Source of the DNA: Alphaproteobacteria bacterium
Lineage (GTDB): Bacteria > Pseudomonadota > Alphaproteobacteria > UBA8366
NCBI GenBank assembly: GCA_029861675.1
Contig: JAOTYV010000118.1
Location: 1 to 12,576, forward strand
Reading direction: 5' to 3'
Length of the DNA stretch: 12,576 bases
Below are positions 6,226 through 12,576 of this stretch, in pieces; the first letter of the stretch is position 1; every line of letters starts with the position of its first letter. Below the pieces are notes generated by a model that saw nothing but the letters and a program-made list of their open reading frames with translations, ran no database searches and was not told the origin of the DNA. The position numbers were made by a program, and so were the translations under genes.

Positions 6226-7134
6226 TCAAACGTTCCGTGCTTCGCGCTGGCGGATCGCGGTGTCGAGTTCCAGCGTTCGTTGCGCGCGGAAGACGATGGG
6301 ATAGTCGATCATCTTGCCGTCTACTTCCAGCGAGGCGCGGCCGTCGGCAATGGCGGCGTCGAACGCCTGGATGATCCGTTGGGCGCCGGAAACTTCCTGC
6401 TCGCTGGGCCGGAATTCCTCGTTCAGGATCGGCACGATGCTGGGATGAATACAGGACGACCCCTCGAAACCGAAGCGCTTCGATTTGCGGATGATCTGGC
6501 GCATCTTCTCGGTGTCGGAATAGTCTGCCACCGTGCCGATGATGCCGAGCGGGATGATGCCGGCGGCGCGCGCGGCGATGATGGTTTGCTGTTTTGGATA
6601 TTGCATGGCGTCCGGCTCCGGCTCCATGCCGAGCGCGGTGGCGAAGTCTTCGCCGCCCAACCCCATGGCGACCAGGCGCGGATGCGATTTCCCAATTTCC
6701 TCCAGCCGGAAAAACGCGTCGGCGGTCTCCACCAGGGCGATGAACAGCGTGTGTCCCGGCGTCATGCCGCGTTCCGCCTCCAACTCGTCGACCATTTCGG
6801 CGAGCAGGCGGATATGGCTGGCGCTGTCCACTTTCGGCAGCGTGATCGCTTGGACCAGCGGCGAGACCGAGGCTTCCAGGTCGGGTATGGCGAGGCGCAG
6901 CGGCTGGTTGATGCGCACCACCACATCGGCGCCGGCCTGCGACACGGTCTTGGCGGCATCCTGCACCATTCCGCGCGCTGTCGCCTTGTCGGCCAGCGGC
7001 ACGCTGTCCTCCAGGTCGAGCTGGACCGCGTCGGCGCCGCGGGTATGCGCCTTGGCGACGAAACGGTCCACATTCACCGGAACGAACATCAGCGACCGCC
7101 ACACCGGCCGTGTCTGTTGAGTTGTCGTCGTCAT
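6226..7134 (-). CDS. CitE-like HpcH/HpaI-family acyl-CoA lyase (first of tandem pair)
   Basis: A 302-residue paralogue of the next gene in the operon. Motifs: LDLEDSVP (39-46), R74 in VVRIN, E136 in LVETADA, D163 in GGEDFA, H230 in CIHPS, VDGKMIDYP near 271-279. The ATG at 7134-7132 overlaps the TGA of the CoA transferase (ATGA, 4 nt), and AAGGA lies about 10 nt upstream; a Met 11 codons earlier would overlap further and is less likely. The family uses CoA thioesters, which fits a preceding CoA transferase that would supply them. The two paralogues could be separate enzymes for related substrates or form a mixed oligomer; the sequence does not decide. Confidence 0.88.
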   Translation of the reverse strand: MTTTTQQTRPVWRSLMFVPVNVDRFVAKAHTRGADAVQLDLEDSVPLADKATARGMVQDAAKTVSQAGADVVVRINQPLRLAIPDLEASVSPLVQAITLPKVDSASHIRLLAEMVDELEAERGMTPGHTLFIALVETADAFFRLEEIGKSHPRLVAMGLGGEDFATALGMEPEPDAMQYPKQQTIIAARAAGIIPLGIIGTVADYSDTEKMRQIIRKSKRFGFEGSSCIHPSIVPILNEEFRPSEQEVSGAQRIIQAFDAAIADGRASLEVDGKMIDYPIVFRAQRTLELDTAIRQREARNV

Positions 7135-8369
7135 GTCTTCTGGTCCTTTCGATTGTCGTGGCTCCACACGACGCCTTTGCCCGTCAGGGCTTCGATGGCG
7201 CCGGCATCGAGGCCGATTTCCATCAAGAAATTCTCGTTGTGCTCGCCGATATGCGGCGCCGGGTTGCGGAAGGTTCCCGGCGTGCCGGACAGTTTGGGCA
7301 CCACATTGTGCATCGCGATTTGGCCGAGCTCCGCATCCTCGACGTCGACGATGATCTGTCGTTCCTTGAAATGGGGATCGTCCGCGGTCTGGCTCGGATC
7401 GTAGATCGGGGCGGCGGTTACGCTCTCCTTCTCGAAAAAGGCGAGCGCGTCAACCAGCGTGCGTTGCGCGATCCAGCCGCCGACCACCGCATCCACCTCT
7501 TCGCGGTGCTGGACCCGGGCCGCATTGGTCGCGTATCGGGGATCGTCCAGCATGTCGCCGGCGCCGATCGCCCGCAGCAGGCGCTCCGCCATGACCTGCA
7601 TCGAGGCGGAAATGGCGACGAACTTGCCGTCGCTGGTGACATAGACGTTGCGGGGCGAGGCGGTGTTGGAGCCGTTGCCCACCCGGGGCTTGATCTGCCC
7701 GGTGAGGCGGTAATTCGCGGCTTCCGGGCCGAGCACCGAATGGATCGGCTCGAGCAGGGACAGATCGATCACCTGTCCTCCGCCATCCTTCAGATCGCGG
7801 TGGTAGAAGGCGATCACGACCGACATCGCGCCGGACAAGCCGGCGATCATGTCGGCGAGCGCGAGCGGCGGCAGCAGCGGCGGCCGGTCGGGGAAGCCGT
7901 TGCGTGCGGCAAACCCGGACATGCCCTCGACCAGCGTGCCGAAGCCCGGTTTGTGGCGGTAGGGGCCGGTCTGTCCGAAGCCGGATAGCCGGGCCAGCAC
8001 CAGGCGGGGGTTGCGTTTCAGCAGGACATCGGGACCTAGGCCCATCTTCTCCAGCGTGCCGGGCCGGAAATTCTCGATCATGCCGTCGGCGGTGTCGATC
8101 AGCCGCAACAGCAGATCGCGGCCCTCCGCCTCGCGCAGGTTCAGGCCGATGCTCTTCTTGTTGCGGCAATAGACCTTCCAATGCAGCTGAACCCCGTCCG
8201 CCGCCCAGTCGCGTAACGGATCGCCGCGCGGCGGCGTTTCGATCTTGATGACGTCGGCGCCGAAATCCGCGAGCTGCAGGGACAACATGTTTCCGGCGAC
8301 GAGCCGGGACAGGTCGAGAATGCGCAGACCGTCCAGCGGGCCCTTCTTGCTCGGATCGAATTTCAACAT
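7131..8369 (-). CDS. CaiB/BaiF-type (class III) CoA transferase
   Basis: A 412-residue protein, the usual length for the family, which moves CoA from a donor thioester to a carboxylic acid through an aspartyl-CoA intermediate. Seen: [17 protein letters not shown] near the N-terminus (10-26), [11 protein letters not shown] (34-44), the NKKSIGLNL stretch (70-78) and the likely catalytic Asp D173 in [12 protein letters not shown]. The frame continues open 99 codons upstream of the chosen ATG (8369-8367), but that part is low-complexity and has no family match, and the fold begins here. No strong Shine-Dalgarno. First gene of a five-gene minus cluster and coupled by ATGA to a CitE-like lyase, so it probably activates a dicarboxylic hydroxy acid for cleavage. 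Confidence 0.9.
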   Translation of the reverse strand: MLKFDPSKKGPLDGLRILDLSRLVAGNMLSLQLADFGADVIKIETPPRGDPLRDWAADGVQLHWKVYCRNKKSIGLNLREAEGRDLLLRLIDTADGMIENFRPGTLEKMGLGPDVLLKRNPRLVLARLSGFGQTGPYRHKPGFGTLVEGMSGFAARNGFPDRPPLLPPLALADMIAGLSGAMSVVIAFYHRDLKDGGGQVIDLSLLEPIHSVLGPEAANYRLTGQIKPRVGNGSNTASPRNVYVTSDGKFVAISASMQVMAERLLRAIGAGDMLDDPRYATNAARVQHREEVDAVVGGWIAQRTLVDALAFFEKESVTAAPIYDPSQTADDPHFKERQIIVDVEDAELGQIAMHNVVPKLSGTPGTFRNPAPHIGEHNENFLMEIGLDAGAIEALTGKGVVWSHDNRKDQKT

Positions 8370-8568
8370 GGCATTCTGCGGCTCTCGGGAGTTCCGCCGC
8401 CGGGCGGCGGGCACTGATATTGTTGCGGTTGCGCGGTATGGAGCGTGCGGGCTTTTTCGCCACGACGCCAAATCGTGCCCGCTCGATGCCGGGATGACAA
8501 TAGGCGGCGGCGCGCCCGTCCGTCCTTTCGCTCTTGACCCCCGGCGCGGGATGGCCGATGCAGGTGGG
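8370..8568. promoter_or_regulatory. Divergent intergenic region between the CoA transferase and dehydratase operons
   Basis: These 199 bp separate two divergent starts and must hold the promoters of both transcripts. I see no convincing -35/-10 pair, terminator or conserved RNA motif. An imperfect inverted repeat (GAGCG near 8440 and CGCTC near 8480) could be an operator, but it is weak. Confidence 0.3.
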
Positions 8569-9627
8569 ATGAAGATTCTCGTTACCGGGGGCGCGGGATT
8601 CATCGGGTCGGCGGTGGTGCGCCATCTCGTGCAGGACGTGCAGGCGTCGGTGGTGACGCTCGACAAGCTGACCTATGCGGGACGGCGCGAATCGCTCGCC
8701 GATGTCATGGACTCGCCCCGGCACGCCTTTGAACACGCGGATATCTGCGACGCGGCGGCGGTGGCGCGGATATTCGACGACCATGCGCCGGATGCGGTGA
8801 TGCACCTGGCCGCCGAATCGCATGTCGACCGCTCGATCGACGGTCCGGCGGATTTCGTGCAAACCAATCTCGTCGGCACCTATACGCTGCTCGAGGCGGC
8901 GCGCGCCTATTGCGACGCCTTGCCGGCGGCGCGGCGGGACGGGTTCCGGTTTCTGCACGTCTCGACCGATGAGGTCTATGGCGACCTCGGCGCGGGCGGG
9001 GCGGCGGCGGATGAGGATGCGCCGCACCGTCCCAACTCGCCCTATGCGGCGACCAAGGCCGGCGCGGATCATTTGGCGCGCGCCTGGTGCCGTACCTATG
9101 GGTTGCCGGTGGTGACCAGCAATTGCTGCAACAATTACGGCCCCTATCAATTTCCGGAAAAAGTCATTCCGACGATGATCGTGGCCGCGCTGGCGGGCAA
9201 CCCGTTGCCGGTTTATGGCGATGGCCGGCATGAGCGCGATTGGCTGCATGTGGACGATCACGCCGAAGCGCTGCATTTGATCCTGACGCAGGGGGCGCCG
9301 GGCGAGGTCTATAATGTCGGCGGCGGCGTGGTGCTGCGGAATATCGATCTGGTGCGTGCGATTTGCGCGTGCCTCGACACGGTGCTTGCGGAATCGCCCC
9401 ATTGTCCGCATGAGTCGCTGATCGCTTTCGTCGAAGACCGGCCGGGCCATGATGTCCGCTATGCGGTCGACAGCGGTAAGCTGGCGAAACAACTCGGCTG
9501 GCGCGCGCGGCGCGATTTCAACGACGGGCTGCGCGACACCGTGCAGTGGTATATTGACCGCCGTGACTGGTGGGAACCGATCAGCCGCGAGGTTTACGGC
9601 GGCGAGCGACAGGGAGTAGCGCCATGA
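8569..9627 (+). CDS. rfbB: dTDP-glucose 4,6-dehydratase-like NAD-dependent sugar dehydratase
   Basis: A 352-residue extended short-chain dehydrogenase. Seen: NAD-binding TGGAGFIGS (6-14), LDKLTYAG (31-38), [13 protein letters not shown] (81-93), STDEVYG (132-138) with the Asp-Glu pair typical of RmlB, catalytic Y159-x-x-x-K163 (SPYAATKAG), and [14 protein letters not shown] (188-201). These together point to RmlB/RfbB, which converts dTDP-glucose to the 4-keto-6-deoxy sugar. The start at 8569 (MKILVTGG) matches the family; an in-frame ATG at 8551 would add six residues. No rmlA, C or D is in the window, so it is separated from the usual cluster. Its TGA overlaps the ATG of the VOC gene. A related nucleotide-sugar substrate is possible. 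Confidence 0.88.
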   Translation: MKILVTGGAGFIGSAVVRHLVQDVQASVVTLDKLTYAGRRESLADVMDSPRHAFEHADICDAAAVARIFDDHAPDAVMHLAAESHVDRSIDGPADFVQTNLVGTYTLLEAARAYCDALPAARRDGFRFLHVSTDEVYGDLGAGGAAADEDAPHRPNSPYAATKAGADHLARAWCRTYGLPVVTSNCCNNYGPYQFPEKVIPTMIVAALAGNPLPVYGDGRHERDWLHVDDHAEALHLILTQGAPGEVYNVGGGVVLRNIDLVRAICACLDTVLAESPHCPHESLIAFVEDRPGHDVRYAVDSGKLAKQLGWRARRDFNDGLRDTVQWYIDRRDWWEPISREVYGGERQGVAP

Positions 9628-10016
9628 AAATCGCCCGCATCGACCATTTCGTGATGACCGTGTCCGATATCGACGCGACCTGCGACTTCTACACACGGGT
9701 TCTTGGCATGGACGTGCTGAAGTTCGGCGAGGGCCGGACCGCGCTCCGCTTCGGCCAGCACAAGATCAACCTGCACCCGGTCGACAACAAGCCCGGCCTG
9801 ATCGCGGCGCACCCTTCGGTCGGCGGCGCCGATTTCTGCATGATTACGGAAACGCCGATCGATGCGGTGGTCGAACATCTCGGCGCCGAAGGCGTGGAGA
9901 TTATCATGGGACCGGACACCCGGTCCGGCGCGCTCGGGCCGATTACGTCGGTGTATTTCCGCGACCCGGACGACAATTTGGTCGAAGTGTCGAATTATCC
10001 CGGCGAAACCGCCTGA
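9624..10016 (+). CDS. VOC/glyoxalase-superfamily protein
   Basis: A 130-residue protein of the vicinal oxygen chelate fold. [20 protein letters not shown] opens the first module, with H8 as the likely first metal ligand. KINLH (47-51) has H51, and DPDDNLVEV (115-123) has E121, so an intact metal site is plausible, unlike the VOC protein at 4140-4553. Start ATG 9624 overlaps the stop of the dehydratase gene (ATGA), and GGGAG lies about 8 nt upstream, so both overlap and ribosome site agree. The activity may be a lyase, isomerase or dioxygenase; it is not readable from sequence. Coupling to a sugar dehydratase gene is unusual. Confidence 0.87.
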   Translation: MKIARIDHFVMTVSDIDATCDFYTRVLGMDVLKFGEGRTALRFGQHKINLHPVDNKPGLIAAHPSVGGADFCMITETPIDAVVEHLGAEGVEIIMGPDTRSGALGPITSVYFRDPDDNLVEVSNYPGETA

Positions 10017-10101
10017 TCTTTCATTGGGCGGGGCCGCTTCGCCAGGCGCCGGTGCCGCGCTAGACTGCCGGTAGCCCGATCGCTGGAGAAGGGATGCCGC
10101 C

Positions 10102-10965
10102 ATGTCATTACAAGTTGCGCCGCTGACTGCGGTCTTCGCCGCCCGTCTGACCGGCATCGATCTGGCGGGAGCCGTGAGCGACGCGGAATTCGCCGAAATC
10201 CGTTCAGCATTCGAAGAGCATTCGGTCTTGGTCCTGCCCGGCCAGCCGATGACCGACGAGCGGCAAATCGCCTTCAGCGAACGCTTCGGCCCGCTGGAGC
10301 GGACGATCGGCGCCAATCCCGCGGGCGGCACGCCGTTCGCGCGGCAGTCCAATGTCGACATCAAGACCGGAACGGTGATTCCGCCGGACGACCGCCGCAT
10401 GGATTACCAGAAGGGCAACATGCAGTGGCATGCGGACAGTACCTTCAAAGCCATTCCGTCGCTGTGTTCCATCCTGACCGCCCGAGAGGTGCCGCCGGAA
10501 GGGGGCGCCACCGAATTCGCATCGACCCGCGCGGCGTGGGAAAGCCTGCCCGAGGCGATGCAGCGCGAGCTGGACGGTTTGACGGTCGAGCACGATCTGA
10601 TCTTTTCCCGCCGGCGCGTCGGCTTCGAGTTCACCGAGCAGGAGGCCGCGGAAACGCCGCCGGTGCGTCACCCGCTGGTGCAGGTCAATCCGGTGACCGG
10701 CCGAAAATCGTTGCTGATCGGCGCGCACGCGGCACGGATCGTCGGCTGGCCCCAGGAAAAAGGCGCGGCGTTGCTGGACGAGCTGCTGGAACGGGCGGCG
10801 CGGCCGGAGCATCAATACCGCCACGATTGGCGCGAAGGCGATATTGTGGTCTGGGACAACCGGTCGGTGCTGCACCGGGCCACGCCCTATGATGGCGCCC
10901 GATACCGCCGGGTGATGCAGCGCACCACGATTTCCTATCCGGAGGCGGTTGCCGCAAACGGCTGA
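10102..10965 (+). CDS. TauD/TfdA-family 2-oxoglutarate- and Fe(II)-dependent dioxygenase (third, TfdA-like)
   Basis: A 287-residue dioxygenase. Iron ligands H110-x-D112 in MQWHADSTFKAIPS and H258 in NRSVLHRATPYD; R274 in RRVMQRTTI, 16 residues after the His, for 2-oxoglutarate. The WH-x-DS-x-F context recalls 2,4-D/2-oxoglutarate dioxygenase (TfdA) and relatives, rather than taurine dioxygenase. The start at 10102 has AGAAGGGA at 10087-10094, spacer 7. It lies 85 nt after the VOC gene on the same strand and may be read from the same transcript. It is convergent with the cystathionine lyase gene. Substrate unknown; an aryloxy- or other carboxylate is only a hint from the motif. Confidence 0.9.
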   Translation: MSLQVAPLTAVFAARLTGIDLAGAVSDAEFAEIRSAFEEHSVLVLPGQPMTDERQIAFSERFGPLERTIGANPAGGTPFARQSNVDIKTGTVIPPDDRRMDYQKGNMQWHADSTFKAIPSLCSILTAREVPPEGGATEFASTRAAWESLPEAMQRELDGLTVEHDLIFSRRRVGFEFTEQEAAETPPVRHPLVQVNPVTGRKSLLIGAHAARIVGWPQEKGAALLDELLERAARPEHQYRHDWREGDIVVWDNRSVLHRATPYDGARYRRVMQRTTISYPEAVAANG

Positions 10966-11053
10966 CCCGCGAACGAGACCCCTCGACCATTTCTTGCCTA
11001 AATTGACTCAGGTGAAGCGGTCGATCTCTTTGTTTTTATGGAAATTCGTCGTC

Positions 11054-11072
11054 GCGAACCGTTTCGGTTCGC
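11054..11072. terminator. Perfect hairpin between convergent genes, possible terminator
   Basis: GCGAACCG (11054-11061) and CGGTTCGC (11065-11072) form an 8-bp perfect stem with a 3-nt loop, 12 nt downstream of the stop of the minus-strand cystathionine gene and 88 nt beyond the plus-strand dioxygenase stop. Neither strand has a U-tract directly after the stem, so this is not a classic intrinsic terminator. It may act as a 3'-end stabiliser or a weak bidirectional stop. Confidence 0.4.
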
Positions 11073-11084
11073 TCGGGATTTGCT

Positions 11085-12260
11085 CTACGACAACGCCGCG
11101 TCGAGATCGGCGATCAGGTCGTCGAGATCCTCGATGCCGACCGACAGCCGGACCAGCCCGTCGTCGATACCGAGTTCGGCGCGCATCTCGGGCGGCACGC
11201 TGGCATGGGTCATGATCGCCGGATGCTCGATCAGGCTTTCGACGCCGCCCAGGCTTTCGGCCAGGGCGAAGAGCCGGCACCGTTCGAGAAACCGCCGGGT
11301 CGGCTCCAGCCCGCCCTTGATAACCGCGGACACCATGCCGCCGAAATCGCGCATCTGTCGCTTCGCCAGCGCGTGTTGCGGATGGCTTTCGAGCCCCGGA
11401 TAGAAAACCCGTTCGATCGCCGGGTGGCCTTCGAGCCAGGCGGCGATTTGGGCGGCACTCTCGCAATGCCGCTGCATGCGGATCGCCAGGGTTTTGACGC
11501 CGCGTAGCGCCATGTAACTGTCGAACGGCCCGGCGATCCCGCCGACCGCATTTTGCAGGAAGCCCATTTGCTCGGCGAGTTCGGCATTGTCGCCGACGAC
11601 CGCGATACCCGCGACGACATCGGAGTGGCCATTGATGTATTTGGTCGCCGAATGCACCACCAGATCGAAACCGAAGTCGAGCGGCCGCTGCGTCCAGGGG
11701 GTGGCAAAAGTGTTGTCCGCCACGGTCAGGATGCCGCGTGCGCGCGCGACCTCGGCGATCATCGTGAGATCGACCAGCTTGAGCAGCGGGTTGGACGGCG
11801 TCTCGACCCAGATCATGCGGGTTTCCGGGGTGATCGCCGCTTCCAGCGCCGGGCGGTCGGAAATGTCGACGAAGCTGAAACGGAGGCCCGAGGATCGCGT
11901 GCGAACCCGCTCGAACAGGCGATAGGTGCCGCCGTACAGGTCGTCGCTCGCGACAATATGCGCGCCCGTATCCAGGCATTCCAGGATGGTCGATGTCGCG
12001 GCCATGCCCGATGCGAAGGCGTAACCGGCGGAGCCGCCTTCCAGCGCGGCGATGCAGCGTTCGAAAGCCTGGCGCGTCGGGTTATGGCTGCGGCTGTATT
12101 CATATCCCTTGTGGACGCCGGGGCTGTCCTGGACATAGGTGGTCGACGTGTAAATCGGGGTCCAGACCGCGCCCGTGACCGGGTCCGGGCTTTGTCCCGC
12201 GTGCACCGCGTCGGTAGAAAAGCCGCGGGGCGGTTCGTTCGGCCGTTTGGGGGTGCTCAT
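11085..12260 (-). CDS. Cystathionine gamma-lyase / gamma-synthase family PLP enzyme
   Basis: A 391-residue enzyme of the transsulfuration family, standard length. Seen: Y55-x-R57 in YEYSRSHNPT, SGMAA (84-88), DDLYGGTYRLF (106-116) with the stacking Tyr, VETPSNPLL (152-160), D182 in ADNTFATP, and the PLP lysine K207 in HSATKYINGHSD. The C-terminal GGVESLIEHPA stretch is shared by gamma-lyase and gamma-synthase, so the two are not separable by eye. The start at 12260 overlaps the stop of the upstream cystathionine beta-synthase-like gene (ATGA). That neighbour favours gamma-lyase, completing homocysteine to cysteine conversion. Confidence 0.9.
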   Translation of the reverse strand: MSTPKRPNEPPRGFSTDAVHAGQSPDPVTGAVWTPIYTSTTYVQDSPGVHKGYEYSRSHNPTRQAFERCIAALEGGSAGYAFASGMAATSTILECLDTGAHIVASDDLYGGTYRLFERVRTRSSGLRFSFVDISDRPALEAAITPETRMIWVETPSNPLLKLVDLTMIAEVARARGILTVADNTFATPWTQRPLDFGFDLVVHSATKYINGHSDVVAGIAVVGDNAELAEQMGFLQNAVGGIAGPFDSYMALRGVKTLAIRMQRHCESAAQIAAWLEGHPAIERVFYPGLESHPQHALAKRQMRDFGGMVSAVIKGGLEPTRRFLERCRLFALAESLGGVESLIEHPAIMTHASVPPEMRAELGIDDGLVRLSVGIEDLDDLIADLDAALS

Positions 12261-12576
12261 GCGACGCTCCGGCGTAAATAATTCAACAGGTCGATACGGG
12301 TGATCAAACCGAGGAATTGATCCTTGTCCTTCACGATCGCCACGTGACCGTGGTCGAAGATCGGCAGCAAGTCCTGAATGGATGCGGTGGCATCCACGGT
12401 TTCGAGCCGGCTGGTCATAGCGTCCTTCACCGGTTGGGAAAATTGATCTTCATTGTCATAAACCGCGAGCAGGATATCCGATTCGTGAATGATGCCGACC
12501 AGGTCGCCATTCTCGACGACCGGCAACTGCGATATGTCGTAGAGCTTCATGCGGGAATAGGCGGCCATCAATGTGT
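12257..12576 (-). CDS. C-terminal CBS-domain part of a cystathionine beta-synthase-like gene (cut by window edge)
   Basis: The last ~105 codons of a gene entering from the right edge; the frame is open to 12576 and the true start lies outside. The residues form a pair of CBS domains: MKLYDISQLPVVENGDLVGI and ESDILLAVY in the first, and HVAIVKDKDQFLGLITRIDL in the second. This layout and wording match the regulatory tail of bacterial cystathionine beta-synthase, which makes cystathionine from homocysteine and serine. The PLP catalytic domain is not visible, so another CBS-tailed protein is not fully excluded. The TGA (12259-12257) overlaps the ATG of the next gene. Confidence 0.82.
   Translation of the reverse strand, partial: TLMAAYSRMKLYDISQLPVVENGDLVGIIHESDILLAVYDNEDQFSQPVKDAMTSRLETVDATASIQDLLPIFDHGHVAIVKDKDQFLGLITRIDLLNYLRRSVA

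Noticed and set aside
5214..7404. Long plus-strand open frames opposite the lyase genes (386 and 402 codons)
   Set aside because: They mirror the conserved minus-strand lyases and resemble each other only because those genes are duplicates.
8370..8666. N-terminal extension of the CoA transferase by 99 codons
   Set aside because: The extra residues show no family similarity and run into the divergent dehydratase gene; the family N-terminus begins at the chosen ATG.
7450..9696. Very long minus-strand open frame of 748 codons
   Set aside because: It covers both the CoA transferase and the dehydratase in other frames; its Arg- and Pro-rich translation lacks domains and reflects high GC third positions.
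1..12576. CRISPR array, tRNA, rRNA, insertion sequence or prophage
   Set aside because: No regularly spaced direct repeats, cloverleaf sequence, transposase or phage structural gene was seen; the retron RT is the only mobile-type gene.

Overview
The window reads as a GC-rich alphaproteobacterial chromosome segment. Shine-Dalgarno sites are strong, several gene pairs overlap by ATGA, and a SAM-II riboswitch, a class found mainly in alphaproteobacteria, controls a metZ-type gene. The metabolic mix (TauD/TfdA dioxygenases, CaiB-type CoA transferase, CitE-type lyases) resembles Rhodospirillales-like heterotrophs, but no rRNA or marker gene is present to fix the lineage.

Layout. (1) 1-550, minus: the 5' part of metZ (O-succinylhomoserine sulfhydrylase), preceded by a SAM-II riboswitch and an intrinsic terminator that looks switchable. 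(2) 687-2262, plus: a complete retron. It has its own promoter, an msr-msd noncoding RNA at about 721-891 with a1/a2 inverted repeats and a candidate branching G, and a retron reverse transcriptase (RT) at 916-2262 with an N-terminal extension like that of the myxobacterial Mx162 RT. No separate effector gene is recognisable beside it. (3) 2351-4113, plus: two consecutive TauD/TfdA-family 2-oxoglutarate/Fe(II) dioxygenases. (4) 4140-8369, minus: a tight five-gene cluster, transcribed CaiB/BaiF CoA transferase, CitE-like lyase, second CitE-like lyase, methyltransferase, VOC protein. (5) 8569-10016, plus: an orphan dTDP-glucose 4,6-dehydratase-like gene overlapping a VOC/glyoxalase gene. (6) 10102-10965, plus: a third TauD/TfdA dioxygenase, closest in motif to TfdA. 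(7) 11085-12576, minus: cystathionine gamma-lyase/synthase overlapping the 3' end of a cystathionine beta-synthase-like gene with CBS domains.

How the genes work together. The two ends of the window hold sulfur amino-acid genes: sulfhydrylation to homocysteine on the left and transsulfuration on the right. The middle holds catabolic genes: CoA activation followed by CitE-type C-C cleavage, and 2-oxoglutarate-dependent oxygenation. The retron sits between metZ and the first dioxygenase, divergent from metZ. The most notable content is the retron with a predicted ncRNA and no obvious partner, followed by the riboswitch-terminator arrangement upstream of metZ.
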